64,000 bases of DNA from Zingiber officinale (lineage: Eukaryota; Streptophyta; Magnoliopsida; Zingiberales; Zingiberaceae), in NCBI RefSeq assembly GCF_018446385.1, contig NC_055991.1, positions 97,323,712 to 97,387,711 on the forward strand, written 5' to 3'. Below the pieces are notes generated by a model. That model searched no databases. It saw only the letters and a list, made by a program, of their open reading frames with translations, and was not told the DNA's origin. The translations under genes and the position numbers were made by a program. Of this stretch, positions 21,631 through 33,576 are shown in pieces. Numbering within the stretch: the stretch's first letter is position 1; every line of letters begins with the position of its first letter.

Positions 21631-21962
21631 AAACATAACTCTCTCCCTTAAGTTAAATTCCTTTTAAATTTAACATCTCTCCTCCATTGACACACATCGA
21701 AAACTGGGGTTACAACACAAGCATCAATCAAGATTAGAGTTTTGATAAAGTTTGAAAGCACTGAAGATGCTAAAATATCTAAGATAAAAGTATTTGAAAA
21801 ATAATATTAAAATTGATTTTGAAAAGAACTTTGAAAGACTCCAAAAATATTTTGAATGTGGATTTAAGAATATATATATATATATTTTGAAACTAATAAT
21901 AAATTTATAAGTTTTCAAAATCCTTCAAAAATATTTTCCATTTATTTTTCTTAAAATCTCAT
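21631..21962 (-). other. 3' internal remnant of element G
   Basis: AT-rich and non-coding, with a short TA microsatellite (~21871-21886). It is the last internal part of G before insertion of E; the CTCAT at 21958-21962 is the probable left TSD of E. Confidence 0.55.
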
Positions 21963-22855
21963 TGATACGGTGATAAAGATGCCCCCTTGAAAAGTGGGTC
22001 AAAGCAGTGAGGATTGACTAACGTAAAGGTCAATGTCAAATGGTCAAAGTCAAACAGTCAAAGTCGTAGAGTCGGACGGACATAGAGACTGTTGACCAGG
22101 CAAGGTTGGTCGAGTGGGCTCGCAGCATCGCTTGGACGTGAAGGGTTGGCTAGACCATCCGAACGACCATCCTCCGCAACTTACAAACTAAGTTTGGGGC
22201 TAAGTACTAATTTCCGGCCCATCATCCTTTCGGATCATATCTAAGGGCCAATCAGACACAGTGTGTCTCTCTAACAACATGAAGGTCATGTGAAGAATAG
22301 GTTGGTAGTTGCATCCTGCATGGCCTGGTCGAGTTGGCGATTTACTGGCTGAACGGTTGTTGGTCAGCCTACGACGGGACCTAGCTACCCGTCATATCAT
22401 ACTCTTTTGGAAGTTTGTGCTAGAAAGGATAGAGAATATCTCACTGGTAAATCATCCTTTAGAAGCTTCCATCCTGTCAAGTCACAGAGATTGACGAGCT
22501 TGTTTAAGGAAAGATGTCAGGACACTTTATGGTCTATTCTTTCTTAGGAGAACTTTGGAAAACATGCTAATGTTTTGAGATGCATGCATAATGCAACAGT
22601 GTCACTATCAGGGGGTCTTCATCTACAGGTGGAGGTATGCGATGCTTCTTATTTGCACACGTCATTTGCTACAGTTCACTACTTCCTTCTCTAAAATCGA
22701 GCACTGACTTGAGCGTCGGAGGACTGACGCTGAGGACATCTTCCCTGGCCCGACACTAATGCTCCTCATGTTGCAGGACAGCGAGGAGTTTTCATTGAGT
22801 TAGTAGCAGAGCCACGTGTCTAGCTCACCGCCTTCATCGATTTCAAACAAGATCA
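21963..22855 (+). repeat. 5' LTR of gypsy E
   Basis: Aligns with the 3' LTR (42216-43106) with many substitutions, so this is an old insertion. The TATA box seen in the 3' LTR (TATATAAAAGG, ~42852) is missing here: CACTATCAGGGGG at ~22603 shows a small deletion. Confidence 0.85.
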
Positions 22856-22857
22856 TA

Positions 22858-22876
22858 TTTGGCGCCGTCTATGGAA
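22858..22876 (+). promoter_or_regulatory. Primer-binding site of gypsy E
   Basis: TTTGGCGCCGTCTATGGAA follows the LTR end. TTGGCGCCGTCTGTGG-type sites are typical of Tat gypsy elements. Confidence 0.75.
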
Positions 22877-22896
22877 ATTTCACCTACATCCGAGAT

Positions 22897-23307
22897 ATGA
22901 AGATAGAGGACGTTGGATGGCTCACCACTGTGGTATTAACCCAAGAAGAGTTAGAGATGCTGATAAAGGCCCCAGCTGCAAAGATGGTGCAACAATAATA
23001 GGAAATAGTAGTCGAGTGCTGAACAACCCGGCCATGTCCGCTACTGGCCAACATGCTGAACATAGGACCTAAGTGGAGGATCACGCCGAGCGTCAGCTGA
23101 ACCAGCAGCTGACGGGCGCTTTCCACCAGGCACTCATTCCGTCGACCAACTTACCACTAGCGCCCAATTCGCCAATTTCATACCACAGGGCATTATTTAG
23201 AATGACTTATAAGAGCATGGCTGGGTAAAAAGGACACAGGGATCGTCCTCCGAGAATGCGGCCTCTCGAGATGCTCATAAGGCCAAAGCACTCTGAACCG
23301 ACGATTG
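22897..23307 (+). pseudogene. N-terminal gag fragment of gypsy E
   Basis: The first ATG after the primer site gives MKIEDVGWLTTVVLTQEELE, then stops within 40 codons. The rest carries several stops and is cut by element D. The pieces on either side of D share one TSD. Confidence 0.6.
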
Positions 23308-24181
23308 TGTTGGAACCCCAAGGTGTTTTGATGTGATCAAACAAGTTAAGTTAGGTCATGCTTTGTCTAACCCTTGTGTCTAAGTGTGCAGGAGCTTCGG
23401 AACACAGAAAGTCGAGCGGAAGACGCGGTTAGTGAGAAGGACGGCACGGGAGAGAGCCGACGAGCTCGGTGCGTCCAAGGGACGAGGTGACCGCGGAAGA
23501 GTACACCGGTGGACGAGAAGAACGTGTGCGACGTTCGAGGGACGAGAAACCGGGAAGGAAGGCTACTCGAGGAGAAGGCCGAAACTTGAGTTCGGGTGAG
23601 CCCTATTCCGGATGGCCGAGATCACCCAAGCTAGCGGAGCTGGAGCGAAAGACCCGGACCGAGACGAGCTGAACCGGAGCAGAGGTCCCGAACCGAGAAA
23701 AGTCAACTCTGTTGACTTTCCTGGTCCGGGCGCCTCGACCTGGATTTTGGCCAGGATCACGTCAAACGCGATCTGATCATTGGGGGATAAAATTTTATCC
23801 CTCTCAGGGCGCTCGGAACCCCTTCGGGGCGCCCCGACCAGTGCTATAAATATAGCACTGATCTGCACAGTTAAAGTATCTCACTTGTAATTAGTTTTCT
23901 CTGTGCTTTCATTTCTGTTTCTTTTATTTGTGCTGTCAACACTGTAAAGAGGCTACTCCGCCCGAAGGAGATCATTAGATAGTGCGCTTACTTTCCTTGG
24001 ATTAGCAATCCCCTGATTGTAAACCAAGTAAATCTCTTGTGTCTGCTCTTTTCTTTTAGTCTCTTAGTTTTATTATTACAAGCGTCTGTTAAATTAGTTG
24101 AATATCCGAGAAAGGTTTTTGGTTTAATTTTTGTAGGGCAATTCACCCCTCCCCTCTTGCCGGCCTCCAAAGGGACCAACA
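23308..24181 (+). repeat. 5' LTR of element D
   Basis: TGTTGGAACC ... GACCAACA. It contains a GTCAAC/GTTGAC hairpin (~23701), GGGCGCC palindromes, and a TATA box inside an inverted repeat (GTGCTATA AA TATAGCAC, ~23851). It differs from the 3' LTR by indels at the GGGCGCC words. Short ORFs here are not genes. Confidence 0.92.
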
Positions 24182-24182
24182 A

Positions 24183-25632
24183 GTGGTATCAGAGCGAGGC
24201 GCTTCAGGAGGACTAACCGTCGATCGAAGCAACAAGATAGTCGGATCAAGCATCGTTCCACCAAAATTCGAGGGGGATTTCGCAGACTGGAAGCGACGTA
24301 TGGAGGTATTCCTAAGAACTGATTTTGAAATTCAGTTTATTATGAAGTATGGTTTTGTAGCTCCGATGAATCAAGATGGAGAAGAAAAAGAAGAGAGTCA
24401 TTGGACAAAGAAGGAGCAGAATGAGTCTGTAGCGAACAGTCGTGCGGAATATCACCTGCTAAGCGTGTTACCGCCTCAAGATGTCAACCGCATCGGAAGC
24501 TATTCATCTGCTAAAGAACTCTGGGAGAAGTTCCTGGAACTCCACGAAGGCACGTCCGAAGCGAAGCTCGCTAGAAGAGACATCCTCCGGAACAAGTTGA
24601 TGAACATTCGTCTGGAAAAAGGTGAGAAGGTAGCCAGTCTCCATGCGAAGGTAAAAGAACTGATTACTGGTCTCGAGAACCTCGGAGAAACAGTAACAAA
24701 TCGGGAAACAATATGCTACGCACTCAATGCGTTTCCCAGAACTTTAGAATGGACATCAATCGTCGACGCCTACTATTTCGAAAGATCTAGAGGTAAGTAC
24801 TTTAAAAGAACTATTCTCCACTCTTGAATTGCATGAAACCAGGTGTGCAGGAACAAAGGAATCAAGCCAGATGATCGCACTAAACGCAACCAAGAATGAT
24901 GAACCCGAGTCATATTCAGAAGACGATCAGGAAACATACATGGTAAGGAACTTTAAAAAGTTTTTTAGATCTAATAAATTCAAAGAAATGCAGAATAAAA
25001 AGAATCTAAGAAATAGAAGAAGGATGCGTTGCTACCAGTGTCAAAAGGAAGGACACCTAAAAGAGGATTGCCCAGAACTAAAGAAGGACAAAGGCAAAAT
25101 TCTCAAGAAGCACAAGAACCTAAAAGCTACTTGGGACGACACTTCATCATCTAAGTCCGAGATTCAAGAATATGTCAGGCTAGCGCTGATGGCAAGCTAC
25201 GAAGGGCAAAGCACATCAGAACCTAGCATCGATGAAGGAGGAGCGACCTCAGATGAAAGCAGCGAAGCAGGGGGAGATTCAGGCTTCAAGTCTGATATGG
25301 TAAGTGAGGTATACCTCTTACCCCTTGATCAACTTTACTTTGGTATTAAGGCAATGGCTAAATCCTTGTATAAATTAGAAAATAAAAATACCAAATTAGA
25401 AAATAAAATGTTAGAAACAAAAAGAATTTTGGCAAAATTATGTCTTATAGAGGATTTAGATAAATTGAAAATTGAAAATGAAAAACTAAAAGAAGAAATA
25501 GAAAGATTGAAAAAGTCTAATGGTTCAAATATTTCTACTTTTAGAAATTATAGAGGACTAAATTGGTATTATAGATTTCAACAAAATCAAATTAGAAAAA
25601 TATCAAAGACCTATGTACCTAGAAAATATTAA
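24183..25632 (+). pseudogene. Copia (SIRE-like) gag of element D, one frameshift
   Basis: Two ORFs in different frames (24183-24827 and 24829-25632) make one gag. The shift is near 24772-24776, where reading moves from AYY in the first frame to ISKDLEVSTLKEL in the second. The N-terminal half is a UBN2-type capsid domain (KFEGDFADWKRRMEVFL, LWEKFLELHEGTSEAKLARR). The second half has a perfect CCHC knuckle (CYQCQKEGHLKEDC, 25030-25071) and a C-terminal coiled coil (about residues 170-235 of the second ORF). The start codon is uncertain: the ORF is open from the primer site, and the first in-frame ATG is near 24300. It ends at 25632 with no pol. Confidence 0.88.
24184..24195 (+). promoter_or_regulatory. 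Primer-binding site of element D
   Basis: TGGTATCAGAGC, complementary to initiator tRNA-Met, 2 nt after the LTR. Confidence 0.92.
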
Positions 25633-26219
25633 ATTAACCCTATAGGAAGGAACCTCTATTGGGTTCCAAAAATCTGTTTAATTTAAAATTAAAATTAGAC
25701 TTAGCATTTTCAGCAAGAAAATTAAACAACTAATTTCTTTATGAGGCTTTGTCTAAGGAAGTGGTTGTTGCTCTAATAACCAAGAAAGCCTAGTGCCTCG
25801 CCACGACCTGGAAGCCAAATATCGAAATGAAAAGTTTAATTGACTAACTGAAAAAGTATTAATTTAATTTACTTAATGTTTTAAAAGAGTTATTCAATTT
25901 GTGTTAGAAAATATTTGAAATTGATTTAGAAAATTTTTTCCCTTAGAAATTATTTTTTTATGAAAATTGACTTAGAAATTTTTTAAAATTAGAAAAAAAA
26001 ATTTTAGAAATTGTTTTTAAAATTTGCCATAGAATTTTTTTTTTCCTTAGACTTGTTTAAAAACCTCTATTTTTTATGTGATCAAAGGGGGAGAAGGATG
26101 TTAAGTCTAGGGGGAGGTAATATATATTTTTTAATTGAAATATCTTTAGACTTATTTGTAAATTAACTGTTTTTATTGCATTTGTTTTACCCTAACTTAA
26201 CTTGGGTTGCTCACATCAA
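25633..26219 (+). other. Non-coding 3' region of element D with a shared motif
   Basis: AT-rich, no ORF. 25745-25815 contains a block (TTTGTCTA ... GTTGCTC ... CAAGAAAGCC ... GTGCCTCGCCACG) also found in the LTR of C (7394-7460) and, inverted, in element G (~45490-45540). Confidence 0.7.
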
Positions 26220-26231
26220 AAAGGGGGAGAT
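26220..26231 (+). promoter_or_regulatory. Polypurine tract of element D
   Basis: AAAGGGGGAGAT directly before the 3' LTR start (26232). Confidence 0.85.
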
Positions 26232-27103
26232 TGTTGGAACCCTAAGGTGTTTTGATGTGATCAAACAAGTTAAGTTAGGTCCTGCTTTGTCTAACCCTTG
26301 TGTCTAAGTGTGCAGGAGCTTAGGAACACGGGAAGTCGAGCAGAAAACGCGGCTAGCGAGAAGGACGACACGGGAGAGAGCCGATGGGCTCGGTGCGTCC
26401 GAGGGACGAGGTGACCGCGGAAGAGTACACCGGTGGACGAGAAGAATGTGCACGACGTTCGAGGAACGAGAAACCGGGAAGGAAGGCTGCTCGAGGAGAA
26501 GGTCGGAACTTGGGTTCTGGTGAGCCCTATTCCGGATGGCCGAGATCACCCAAGCTAGCAAAGCTAGAGCGAAAGACCCGGACCGAGACGAGCTGAACCG
26601 GAACAGAGGTCCCGGACCGAGAAAAGTCAACTCTGTTGACTTTCCTGGTCCGGGCGCCCGGAACCATTCCGGGCGCCTAGACCCGGATTTTAACCAGGAT
26701 CACATTAAACGTGATCTGATCGTCGAGGAATAAAATTTTATCCCCCCAGGGCGCCCTGACCAATGCTATAAATATAGCACTGATCTGCACAGACAAAGTT
26801 TCTCACTTGTAATCAGTTTTCTCTATGCTTTCATTTCTATTTCTTTTATTTGTGCTGTCAACGCTGTAAAGAGACTACTCCGCCCGAAGGAGATCATCAG
26901 ATAGTGCGCTTACTTTCCTGGGATTAGCAATCCCCTTATTGCAAACCAAGTGAATCTCTTGTGTCTGCTCTTTTCTTTTAGTCTCTTAGTTTTATTATTA
27001 CAAGTGTCTGTTAAATTAGTTGAATATCCGAGAAATATTTTTGGTTTAATTTTTGTAGGGCAATTCACCCCTCCCCTCTTGCCGACCTCCAAAGAGGCCA
27101 ACA
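26232..27103 (+). repeat. 3' LTR of element D
   Basis: Matches 23308-24181. The longer GGGCGCC palindrome pair at ~26651-26680 is collapsed in the 5' LTR, while the 5' LTR keeps a CCTTCGGGG segment that is absent here. Confidence 0.92.
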
Positions 27104-27720
27104 GATTGTCTCGAGTGGGTAAATCTACAATTTTCTCAAGAAATTCTAGCTGATCGGTTGCCCGCTCACTTTCGACCCTTTTCAATCGAGGAGTAAGGAG
27201 GATTGACTGATCCCGAGGATCATTTACTTAAGTCAATAACATGGTCACGCTCCACCAGTACACCGATGGAGTCAAATGCTGAGTATTTCTCACTACATTA
27301 TCTGGCTCGGCGTAAAGATGGTTCAAATGATTGCCAACTGGATTCATCCGTAGCTTCAAGGATTTCTGAGCGACATTTCTCTAACATTACACCAACAACC
27401 ATCGATATCAGAAGATGACTGTAAATTTGTTCTCACTCAAGTAAGAATCTAAGGAGACATTACAGGCCTTCATTAAAAGATTCAACCAAGTGGCCATGAA
27501 TGTCCCGTCAGCCACTCAGGGAATTCTAGTAAGTGTCTTTTCACAAGGACTTACAAATACTGATTTCTTCCGATCCCTTATTAGGAAGCCTCCCTTCGAT
27601 CATCTGCTTAGATAGGCTATAAAATACATCAACGTCGAGGAGACCCAGTCAACTCGAAAGAAAGAGGTGATCCTCGAGCTGGTTGCTATTCACGAGCGTC
27701 GATCGGATAACAGCAACGTG
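27104..27720 (+). pseudogene. Gypsy gag core of element E
   Basis: In mixed frames this gives landmarks of Tat-type gag: WFKWLPTGFIRSFKDF (~27310), ETLQAFIKRFNQVAMNVPSA (~27455) and TDFFRSLIRKPPFDHLLR (~27560). Several stops and frame changes are present. Confidence 0.75.
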
Positions 27721-28179
27721 CCCCCAAAAGGGCCCCGAGTGAGCCCTCAACAGTAACATTAGGAGCCTCGACCACATGCAGTTCGACATGTGGAAGTTGA
27801 ACGGATGAGATCCATCGAGCCCCGACCATGGACCCTAATGTTCTGCTCCTACCATCCCTCGTCGTCTCACAACACAAAGAACTACTACCACTTTAGTATG
27901 ATGCCCCGCCGACTAGCCCCTAAAGGATATCATCAATGATCTCCCTCTCCAACCAGTTAACATCACCGTCGACCGAGAGCCCAAGGTCAAGACAACATAC
28001 CGGCCGAGCGGATCCAACAACAGCCCCGACAAAGAGATAAACAAAGGCCTGCCCTGACATCGACCGAGTGGCTAGTACGCCGATCAGACTAGAGGAGGAG
28101 ACTCATGGTAATACCGCCCGAGGTGATATCGAAATGATAGCGGGTGGCTCGACCGACAGTGACTTCAATTAAGCCAGGA

Positions 28180-28400
28180 AATCACATGCGCAAAGATTGG
28201 AGATCTACGCGGTCAGATGTAGTAAGAAGAAGGCACAAGGACCAGAAATTAGTTTCGGCCCTCGAGACTTGGAGGGTGTAGAAATCACTCATAATGACGC
28301 CTTAATCATTAAGACGGTAATCACCAAGTATAATATTCACCGAATTTTTATTGACACCGACAATTTGGTCAACATCATATTTAAGAAGGCATTCGACTAG
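28180..28400 (+). pseudogene. Aspartic protease fragment of gypsy E
   Basis: ISFGPRDLEGVEITHNDALI then a region ending FIDTDNLVNIIFKKAF. The family active site D-T-G/S is changed to D-T-D here, so it would not be a working protease. Confidence 0.78.
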
Positions 28401-28859
28401 CTATAAATAGAAAAAAGCAAGCTCCAGCCCATGCCAACTCCATTACACGGTTTCACTGGCAATGAGGTTCTGCTAATAAGTCATGTTCGGTTGGCCATCT
28501 CTTAGAGAAGAGCCACTCATGAGGACTTGCCGCACAAATTTCATTGTGGTGGATGCACCTTCGGCTTACAACGTGATACTTAGCCGACCGGAGCTAAATG
28601 AGTTTCGAGCTCGTCTCAATATTCTGCTAAAAGATCAAGTTTCCAGTAGACGACTCGATCAGCGAGGTTAAAGGTGATTAGATTGTGGCGTGCAAATGCT
28701 ACATGGAGGTGGTCAAAGCCGAATCTCAAGGCACTCAGAAGGCTTAATGACTCGAGGTCAATGCAATTTAGGAGGCACCTCCCACTTTGGTTTATCAAGA
28801 AAAGGAGTAAGTCTAAGTCCACCCCAGCCGATGGGAGGCCACCACATACATTACGGTTG

Positions 28860-29905
28860 ATCTGAGCTCCCGGGATTCTCTCCGGTAATAATGTAACACG
28901 AGTTGCATGTCCAACAGGATGCTCAACCAGTGAAACAAAAGAAAAGGCACTTCATCTCAGAGCAAAATCAGATCATCTGAGCAGAGGTAGAGAAGCTACT
29001 CAAGGCAAAACATATTCAAGAAGTACAATTCCCTACCTGGCTTGCCAACCTAGTGTTGGTATCCAAACCAGAAAATAAGTGGTGGGTCTGCATCAATTTC
29101 AGAGGTTTGAACAAAGCATGCTCAAAAGATTATTACCCTCTACCACGTATCAACCAAGTAGTGAACTCTACAGCCATATGTGAGTTGATATGTATGTTGG
29201 ACGCATATCAAGGATATCACCAAGTCCCTCTTATCAAGGAAAATCAAGAAAAAGTCAGCTTCATCATGGTAGATAATACTTACTATTACAATATCATACA
29301 GTTTGGTTTGAAGAATGTTGGGGGTCATATATCAAAGACTTATGAACATGGTGTTCCGACGATATATCGATAGAAATATGGAGGTATACATCGATGATAT
29401 ATTAATAAAATCCCTTCGAGCTGTCGACTTATGTGCATATATCGAGGAAACATGCTAAACCTTAAAAAGATATGGAATCAAGCTTAACTCCAACAAATGT
29501 TGTTTGGGGCTAAGAGCGGACACTTCCTCGGCTACATCATGATCAAGCGGGGAATAGATGTCAATCCCAGCAAGGTGAAGGCACTCCAAAACATGTCATC
29601 GCCACTCAACTTGAAGGAAGCTCAATGGTTGACCGAGCGAATTACCGCTCTATCAAGATTTATCTTAAGATCGTCTAATTAGAGTCTGCCGTTCTTTAAA
29701 ATTCTATGTCGAACCACCAAGTTCTAGTGGGATGCTGAATGCGACAAGGCACGGGAGGTACTCAAAAGCTATTTATCATCTTTACCTGGACTTGAAAAGT
29801 CCATTGCTGGCGAACTGCTCTAGATCTACTTGTCTTCTATTGAGCGGACTATTCAATCGACATTGGTATGACAGGACGACAATAAACAGTAGCCGATGTA
29901 CTTTT
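28860..29905 (+). pseudogene. Reverse transcriptase of gypsy E
   Basis: RT fingers and palm are readable with stops and a frame change: EVEKLLKAKHIQEVQFPTWL (~28980), VCINFRGLNKACSKDYYPLP (~29090), LDAYQGYHQVPL (~29200), and the catalytic motif as VYIDDILIKS (~29385) in another frame. The thumb and connection (GHFLGYIMIKRGIDVNPSK) follow at ~29520. It is cut at 29905 by solo LTR F, with CTTTT (29901-29905) as TSD. Confidence 0.85.
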
Positions 29906-32900
29906 TGTTAGTGCAATTTGCACTAACAGTCTAACTCAGATTTTGATGAATGATAAGTAAATTAAGTTAGGTTTGTAGTGTGTAGGAGAAGTCCAGATAG
30001 GTCGACGGACTGATCGGTTATCTGCAGGAAATCCATCTAGGTTAACGGGCCGACCGGATAGCTGGTACGAAGTCCAAATAGGTCGACAGGCTGACCGGAT
30101 ATCTGGCAAGAAATCCAACTAAGTCGACGGGCCGATCGGATAGCTGGTATGAAGTACAGATAACTCGACGGGATGGCCGGATGTCTGGCAAGTTAGTAAG
30201 TTAAGGTAGGTCATTAGAGAAGAGTGACCTTGTGAGGACGCGTCCCTATTGAGGGACAGTAGGTGTCGGTCCAGTTTAGGTTCATTTAAGATCCCTAAAT
30301 TGAGACCTTGACTAGTTCCTGGTTCTGGGAGGACAAGAACAAATTACTACTCTTTATTATTAATTATTATTGTCGTAATATTTATTTTGCAGGTTATTTA
30401 GACTAACATTATTTTGTAGGACAAAAGGAGCATATTGGCCTTCGAATAAATAGTGTATAAAGGCGCCTTCAAGCAATAAAGGTGTTTTCGTACTGTTCAT
30501 AGTGTTGGTTGCTACTCGGAAAACCTATAGGTTCCACTGTACAAAAATTTTGTACAAAGGTCTGAACCTTTTCCTAGCTACCATGTGTTCTTTTAAATTA
30601 AATTTTGGATCGCCTGCGGAACTTAACACGTTTGATCCAAAACTTAATCTATTTGTTCTTTTAGGTTTTGACTTGGATCTCCTGCGGAACTTAACACGTT
30701 CGACCCAAGTCTCCTTAAGTTATTAATTCCATTAAATATTAATTTCCATAATTGGTTCCCAATACTGACGTGGCAAGGCACATGGCCTTCTTGGATATGG
30801 GAGCAACCACCACCGACTAGACAAAACCTTTTATAGAAAGCTAATATTTAATTTCCTAAAATAACTTTAGGTTAACCGAAAAGAACAATCAAATCACAAG
30901 GAAAAATAAAACAAAAGAACACATCATCGAAAACCATATTCGAAATACTAGAATCGTAAGCCTCTTGTATTTGGTATTATTTCCATAAATAACTAGTATG
31001 ATGCGGAAAGAAAAATTACTAGTTATACCTTGTAGAAAAACCTCTTGATCTTCTACCGTATTCCTCTTCTAACCTCGGACGTTGTGTGGGCAACGATCTT
31101 TCGAGATGAGAAAATACCAACCACCTTCTTCTCCTCCTAGCTAGGTTCGGCCACAAAAAAATAAAGCTTCACCAAGGAATAAGAAAAACACCAACCAAGC
31201 TCCAAGAGATGCAAGCTTTCTCTCCTTCTTCTTCTTCTTCTCCAAGTAGTATCCGGCCTCCACAAGAGCTCCAAGCAATAGAGAGTTTCGGCCACCACAA
31301 AGAGGAAGAAAGGGAGAAGATGTTGGCCGGCCACACCAAAGAATAGGAGAGGGAGAATAATAGAGGTTGTATCTCATGAAGGCACCCTCACCCCTTCTTT
31401 TATATTCCTTGGCCTAGGCAAATTAGGAAATTTAATTACAATAAAATTTCCTTAATTTCCTTGACATGATTTAATTGAGAAAAATAAAATAAAATTTCTC
31501 AATTTAATCTATATTGGCCGGCCACATTAAAGGGGAAACAATTTAGACAAGTTTTAATCAACAAATTAAAACTTCCTAATTTGTTTCCGGAAATTTTAAA
31601 AAATAAAATTGCTCTTCAAAAATCTCTTCATGGTTGATAAAAGGAAATTTCTATAATTTTAATTTTACAACATGTGAATAATTTTTAAAGAGAAAATAAA
31701 ATATCTCACCAATCTACAAATAAGGAAAGAGATCTAATCTCTTTCTTTAATCTTTTGTAGATCTTTTATAAGAGAGATATTTTAATTTTAATTCTCTTTA
31801 ATAAATTATTTCTTCCACATAATAAAAATTAAAATTAAAATTTCTTTTTAATTTAATTTGGCCGGCCCCCACTAGCTTGGGTTCAAGCTAGGGCCGGCCA
31901 CCCCAATTTATACCTAGGCCGGCCCTAGCTTGGCCGGCCCCCTTTGGGTGGGTATAGAAGGTGGGTATAGGTGGGTATAGTACTCTATAAATAAGAGGCT
32001 ACGATAGGGACCGAGAGGAGGAATTGGTTTTGATCTCCCGATAAAATTAAGCATCCCGTGTTCGCCCCGAACACAATCAATAATAATTCATTCCACTAGA
32101 GAACTATTATTGAACTACGCACCAATCCCAAATTACATTTTGGGCTCCTTCTTATTATGAGTGTGTTAGTCTCCAGTGTTTAAGATATCGAATGTCCACT
32201 AATTAAGTGAGTTACTGACAACTCATTTAATTAATATCTAAATCCAAGAGTAGTACCACTCAACCTTATTGTCATGTCGGACTAGGTCCACCTGCAGGGT
32301 TTAACATGACAATCCTTATGAGCTCCTCTTAAGGACATTATCAACCTAGTATCTCTAGGACACAGTTTCCTTCTATAATCAACAACACACACTATAAGTG
32401 ATACCATTTCCCAACTTATCGGGCTTATTGATTCATCGAACTAAATCTCACCCATTGATAAATTAAAGAAATAAATATCAAATATATATGCTTGTTATTA
32501 TATTAGGATTAAGAGTACACACTTCCATAATAACCGAGGTCTTTGTTCCTTTATAAAGTCAGTATAAAAGAAACGACCTCAAATGGTTCTACTCAATACA
32601 CTCTGAGTGTACTAGTGTAATTATATAGTCAAGATAAACTAATACCTAATTACACTACGACCTTCTAATGGTTTGTTCCTTTCTATTTTGGTCGTGAGCT
32701 ATTGTTTATAATTTATAAGGTACTGATAACATCATCTTCTGCATGTGACACCACATACTATGTTATCTACAATATAAATTAAATGAACAACTACAAACAA
32801 ATGTAGACAATTTGACCAAATGTGATTCTTTATACATAATGAATGTTTACAAAGCTTAGGCTTCCAGTATACACTCCAACACATAGAAGGCGCCTTCCAT

Positions 32901-33571
32901 GGCTATGGAAGGCGCCTTCCGCAGGGTGAAATTTTGGCCTCACTGCGCATAAGAGTCGGGCTATTCAAGATCAAGTTTAACTCATTAGAGGCGCCTTCAA
33001 CGGCTATGGAAGGCGCCTTCCATGCCTTATATAAGGCGGTCTCGAGAAGGCATTCAAATAACACTGATATATGAGCTACCGTGCATCCTTTTGAGCTTCC
33101 GGCTATCCCAGGCTTCTGCTACGACTCTGCTGCAAAGCTGTTGTGCCCGACAACTACTCCAAGAACTTTCGATCATGATCAGTAGACTGACATCGACACA
33201 CGAGTGCTCCTAATTCTATTTCTGAAAGTGTCGGTAACATTTCATTTGTGTAGCTGATTACTGCAAAAGGACAAGTGTAGTGTGTTGCACTTGTTCGAAC
33301 TTTCTTTGTACTCGATTTCCTCTTCCAAAGGTACCAGAAGAAGTCTTTAGTGAATTACCCATCTATAGGTCCGTGGGACCTGGGTCTTGGAGTAGGAGTC
33401 GCCGAAGACTCTGAACCAAGTAAACTGCTTATGTCTTTCTCGTGTTTTTTAATTTCGATTTCATACGTACTTTCTGCTGCGCATACTTGTGATTTTAAAA
33501 CTGACAAAATGAGTTTTTTGAAAACCATGTGATTCACCCCCCCCCCTCTCTCACGTGCAATCGATCCAACA
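29906..33571 (+). repeat. Solo LTR F, itself split by a family C solo LTR
   Basis: An LTR of about 1.28 kb (TGTTAGTGC ... CGATCCAACA) with TSD CTTTT on both sides (29901-29905, 33572-33576), interrupted by a minus-strand LTR at 30503-32881. U3 carries repeated GTCGACGG-type words (30000-30170) and AAGGCGCCTTC palindromes (~30465, 32885-33030). The TATA box lies within the perfect palindrome CCTTATATAAGG (~33027). U5 has GGAGTAGGAGT and a long C tract (33537-33546). Confidence 0.9.
30503..32881 (-). repeat. Solo LTR of copia family C
   Basis: Full-length LTR (2.38 kb) in minus orientation, matching 5307-7719 along its length, with TSD CATAG at both ends (30498-30502, 32882-32886). No internal sequence remains, so it arose by LTR-LTR recombination. 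It is inserted in solo LTR F. Confidence 0.93.
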
Positions 33572-33576
33572 CTTTT

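Larger units (their letters stand above)
23308..27103 (+). mobile_element. Gag-only copia LTR retrotransposon D (3.8 kb)
   Basis: Complete at both ends: 5' LTR 23308-24181, tRNA-Met primer site 24184-24195, gag 24183-25632, non-coding 25633-26219, polypurine tract, 3' LTR 26232-27103, TSD GATTG on both sides (23303-23307, 27104-27108). No protease, integrase, RT or RNase H is present. It is a non-autonomous (TR-GAG) derivative of a SIRE/Maximus-like copia element, inserted in the gag of E. Confidence 0.93.

Noticed and set aside
22816-28900. Endogenous pararetrovirus instead of a gypsy element
   Set aside because: The RT-RNase H-integrase order, flanking LTRs, primer site and TSD are those of an LTR retrotransposon; no movement or coat protein was seen.
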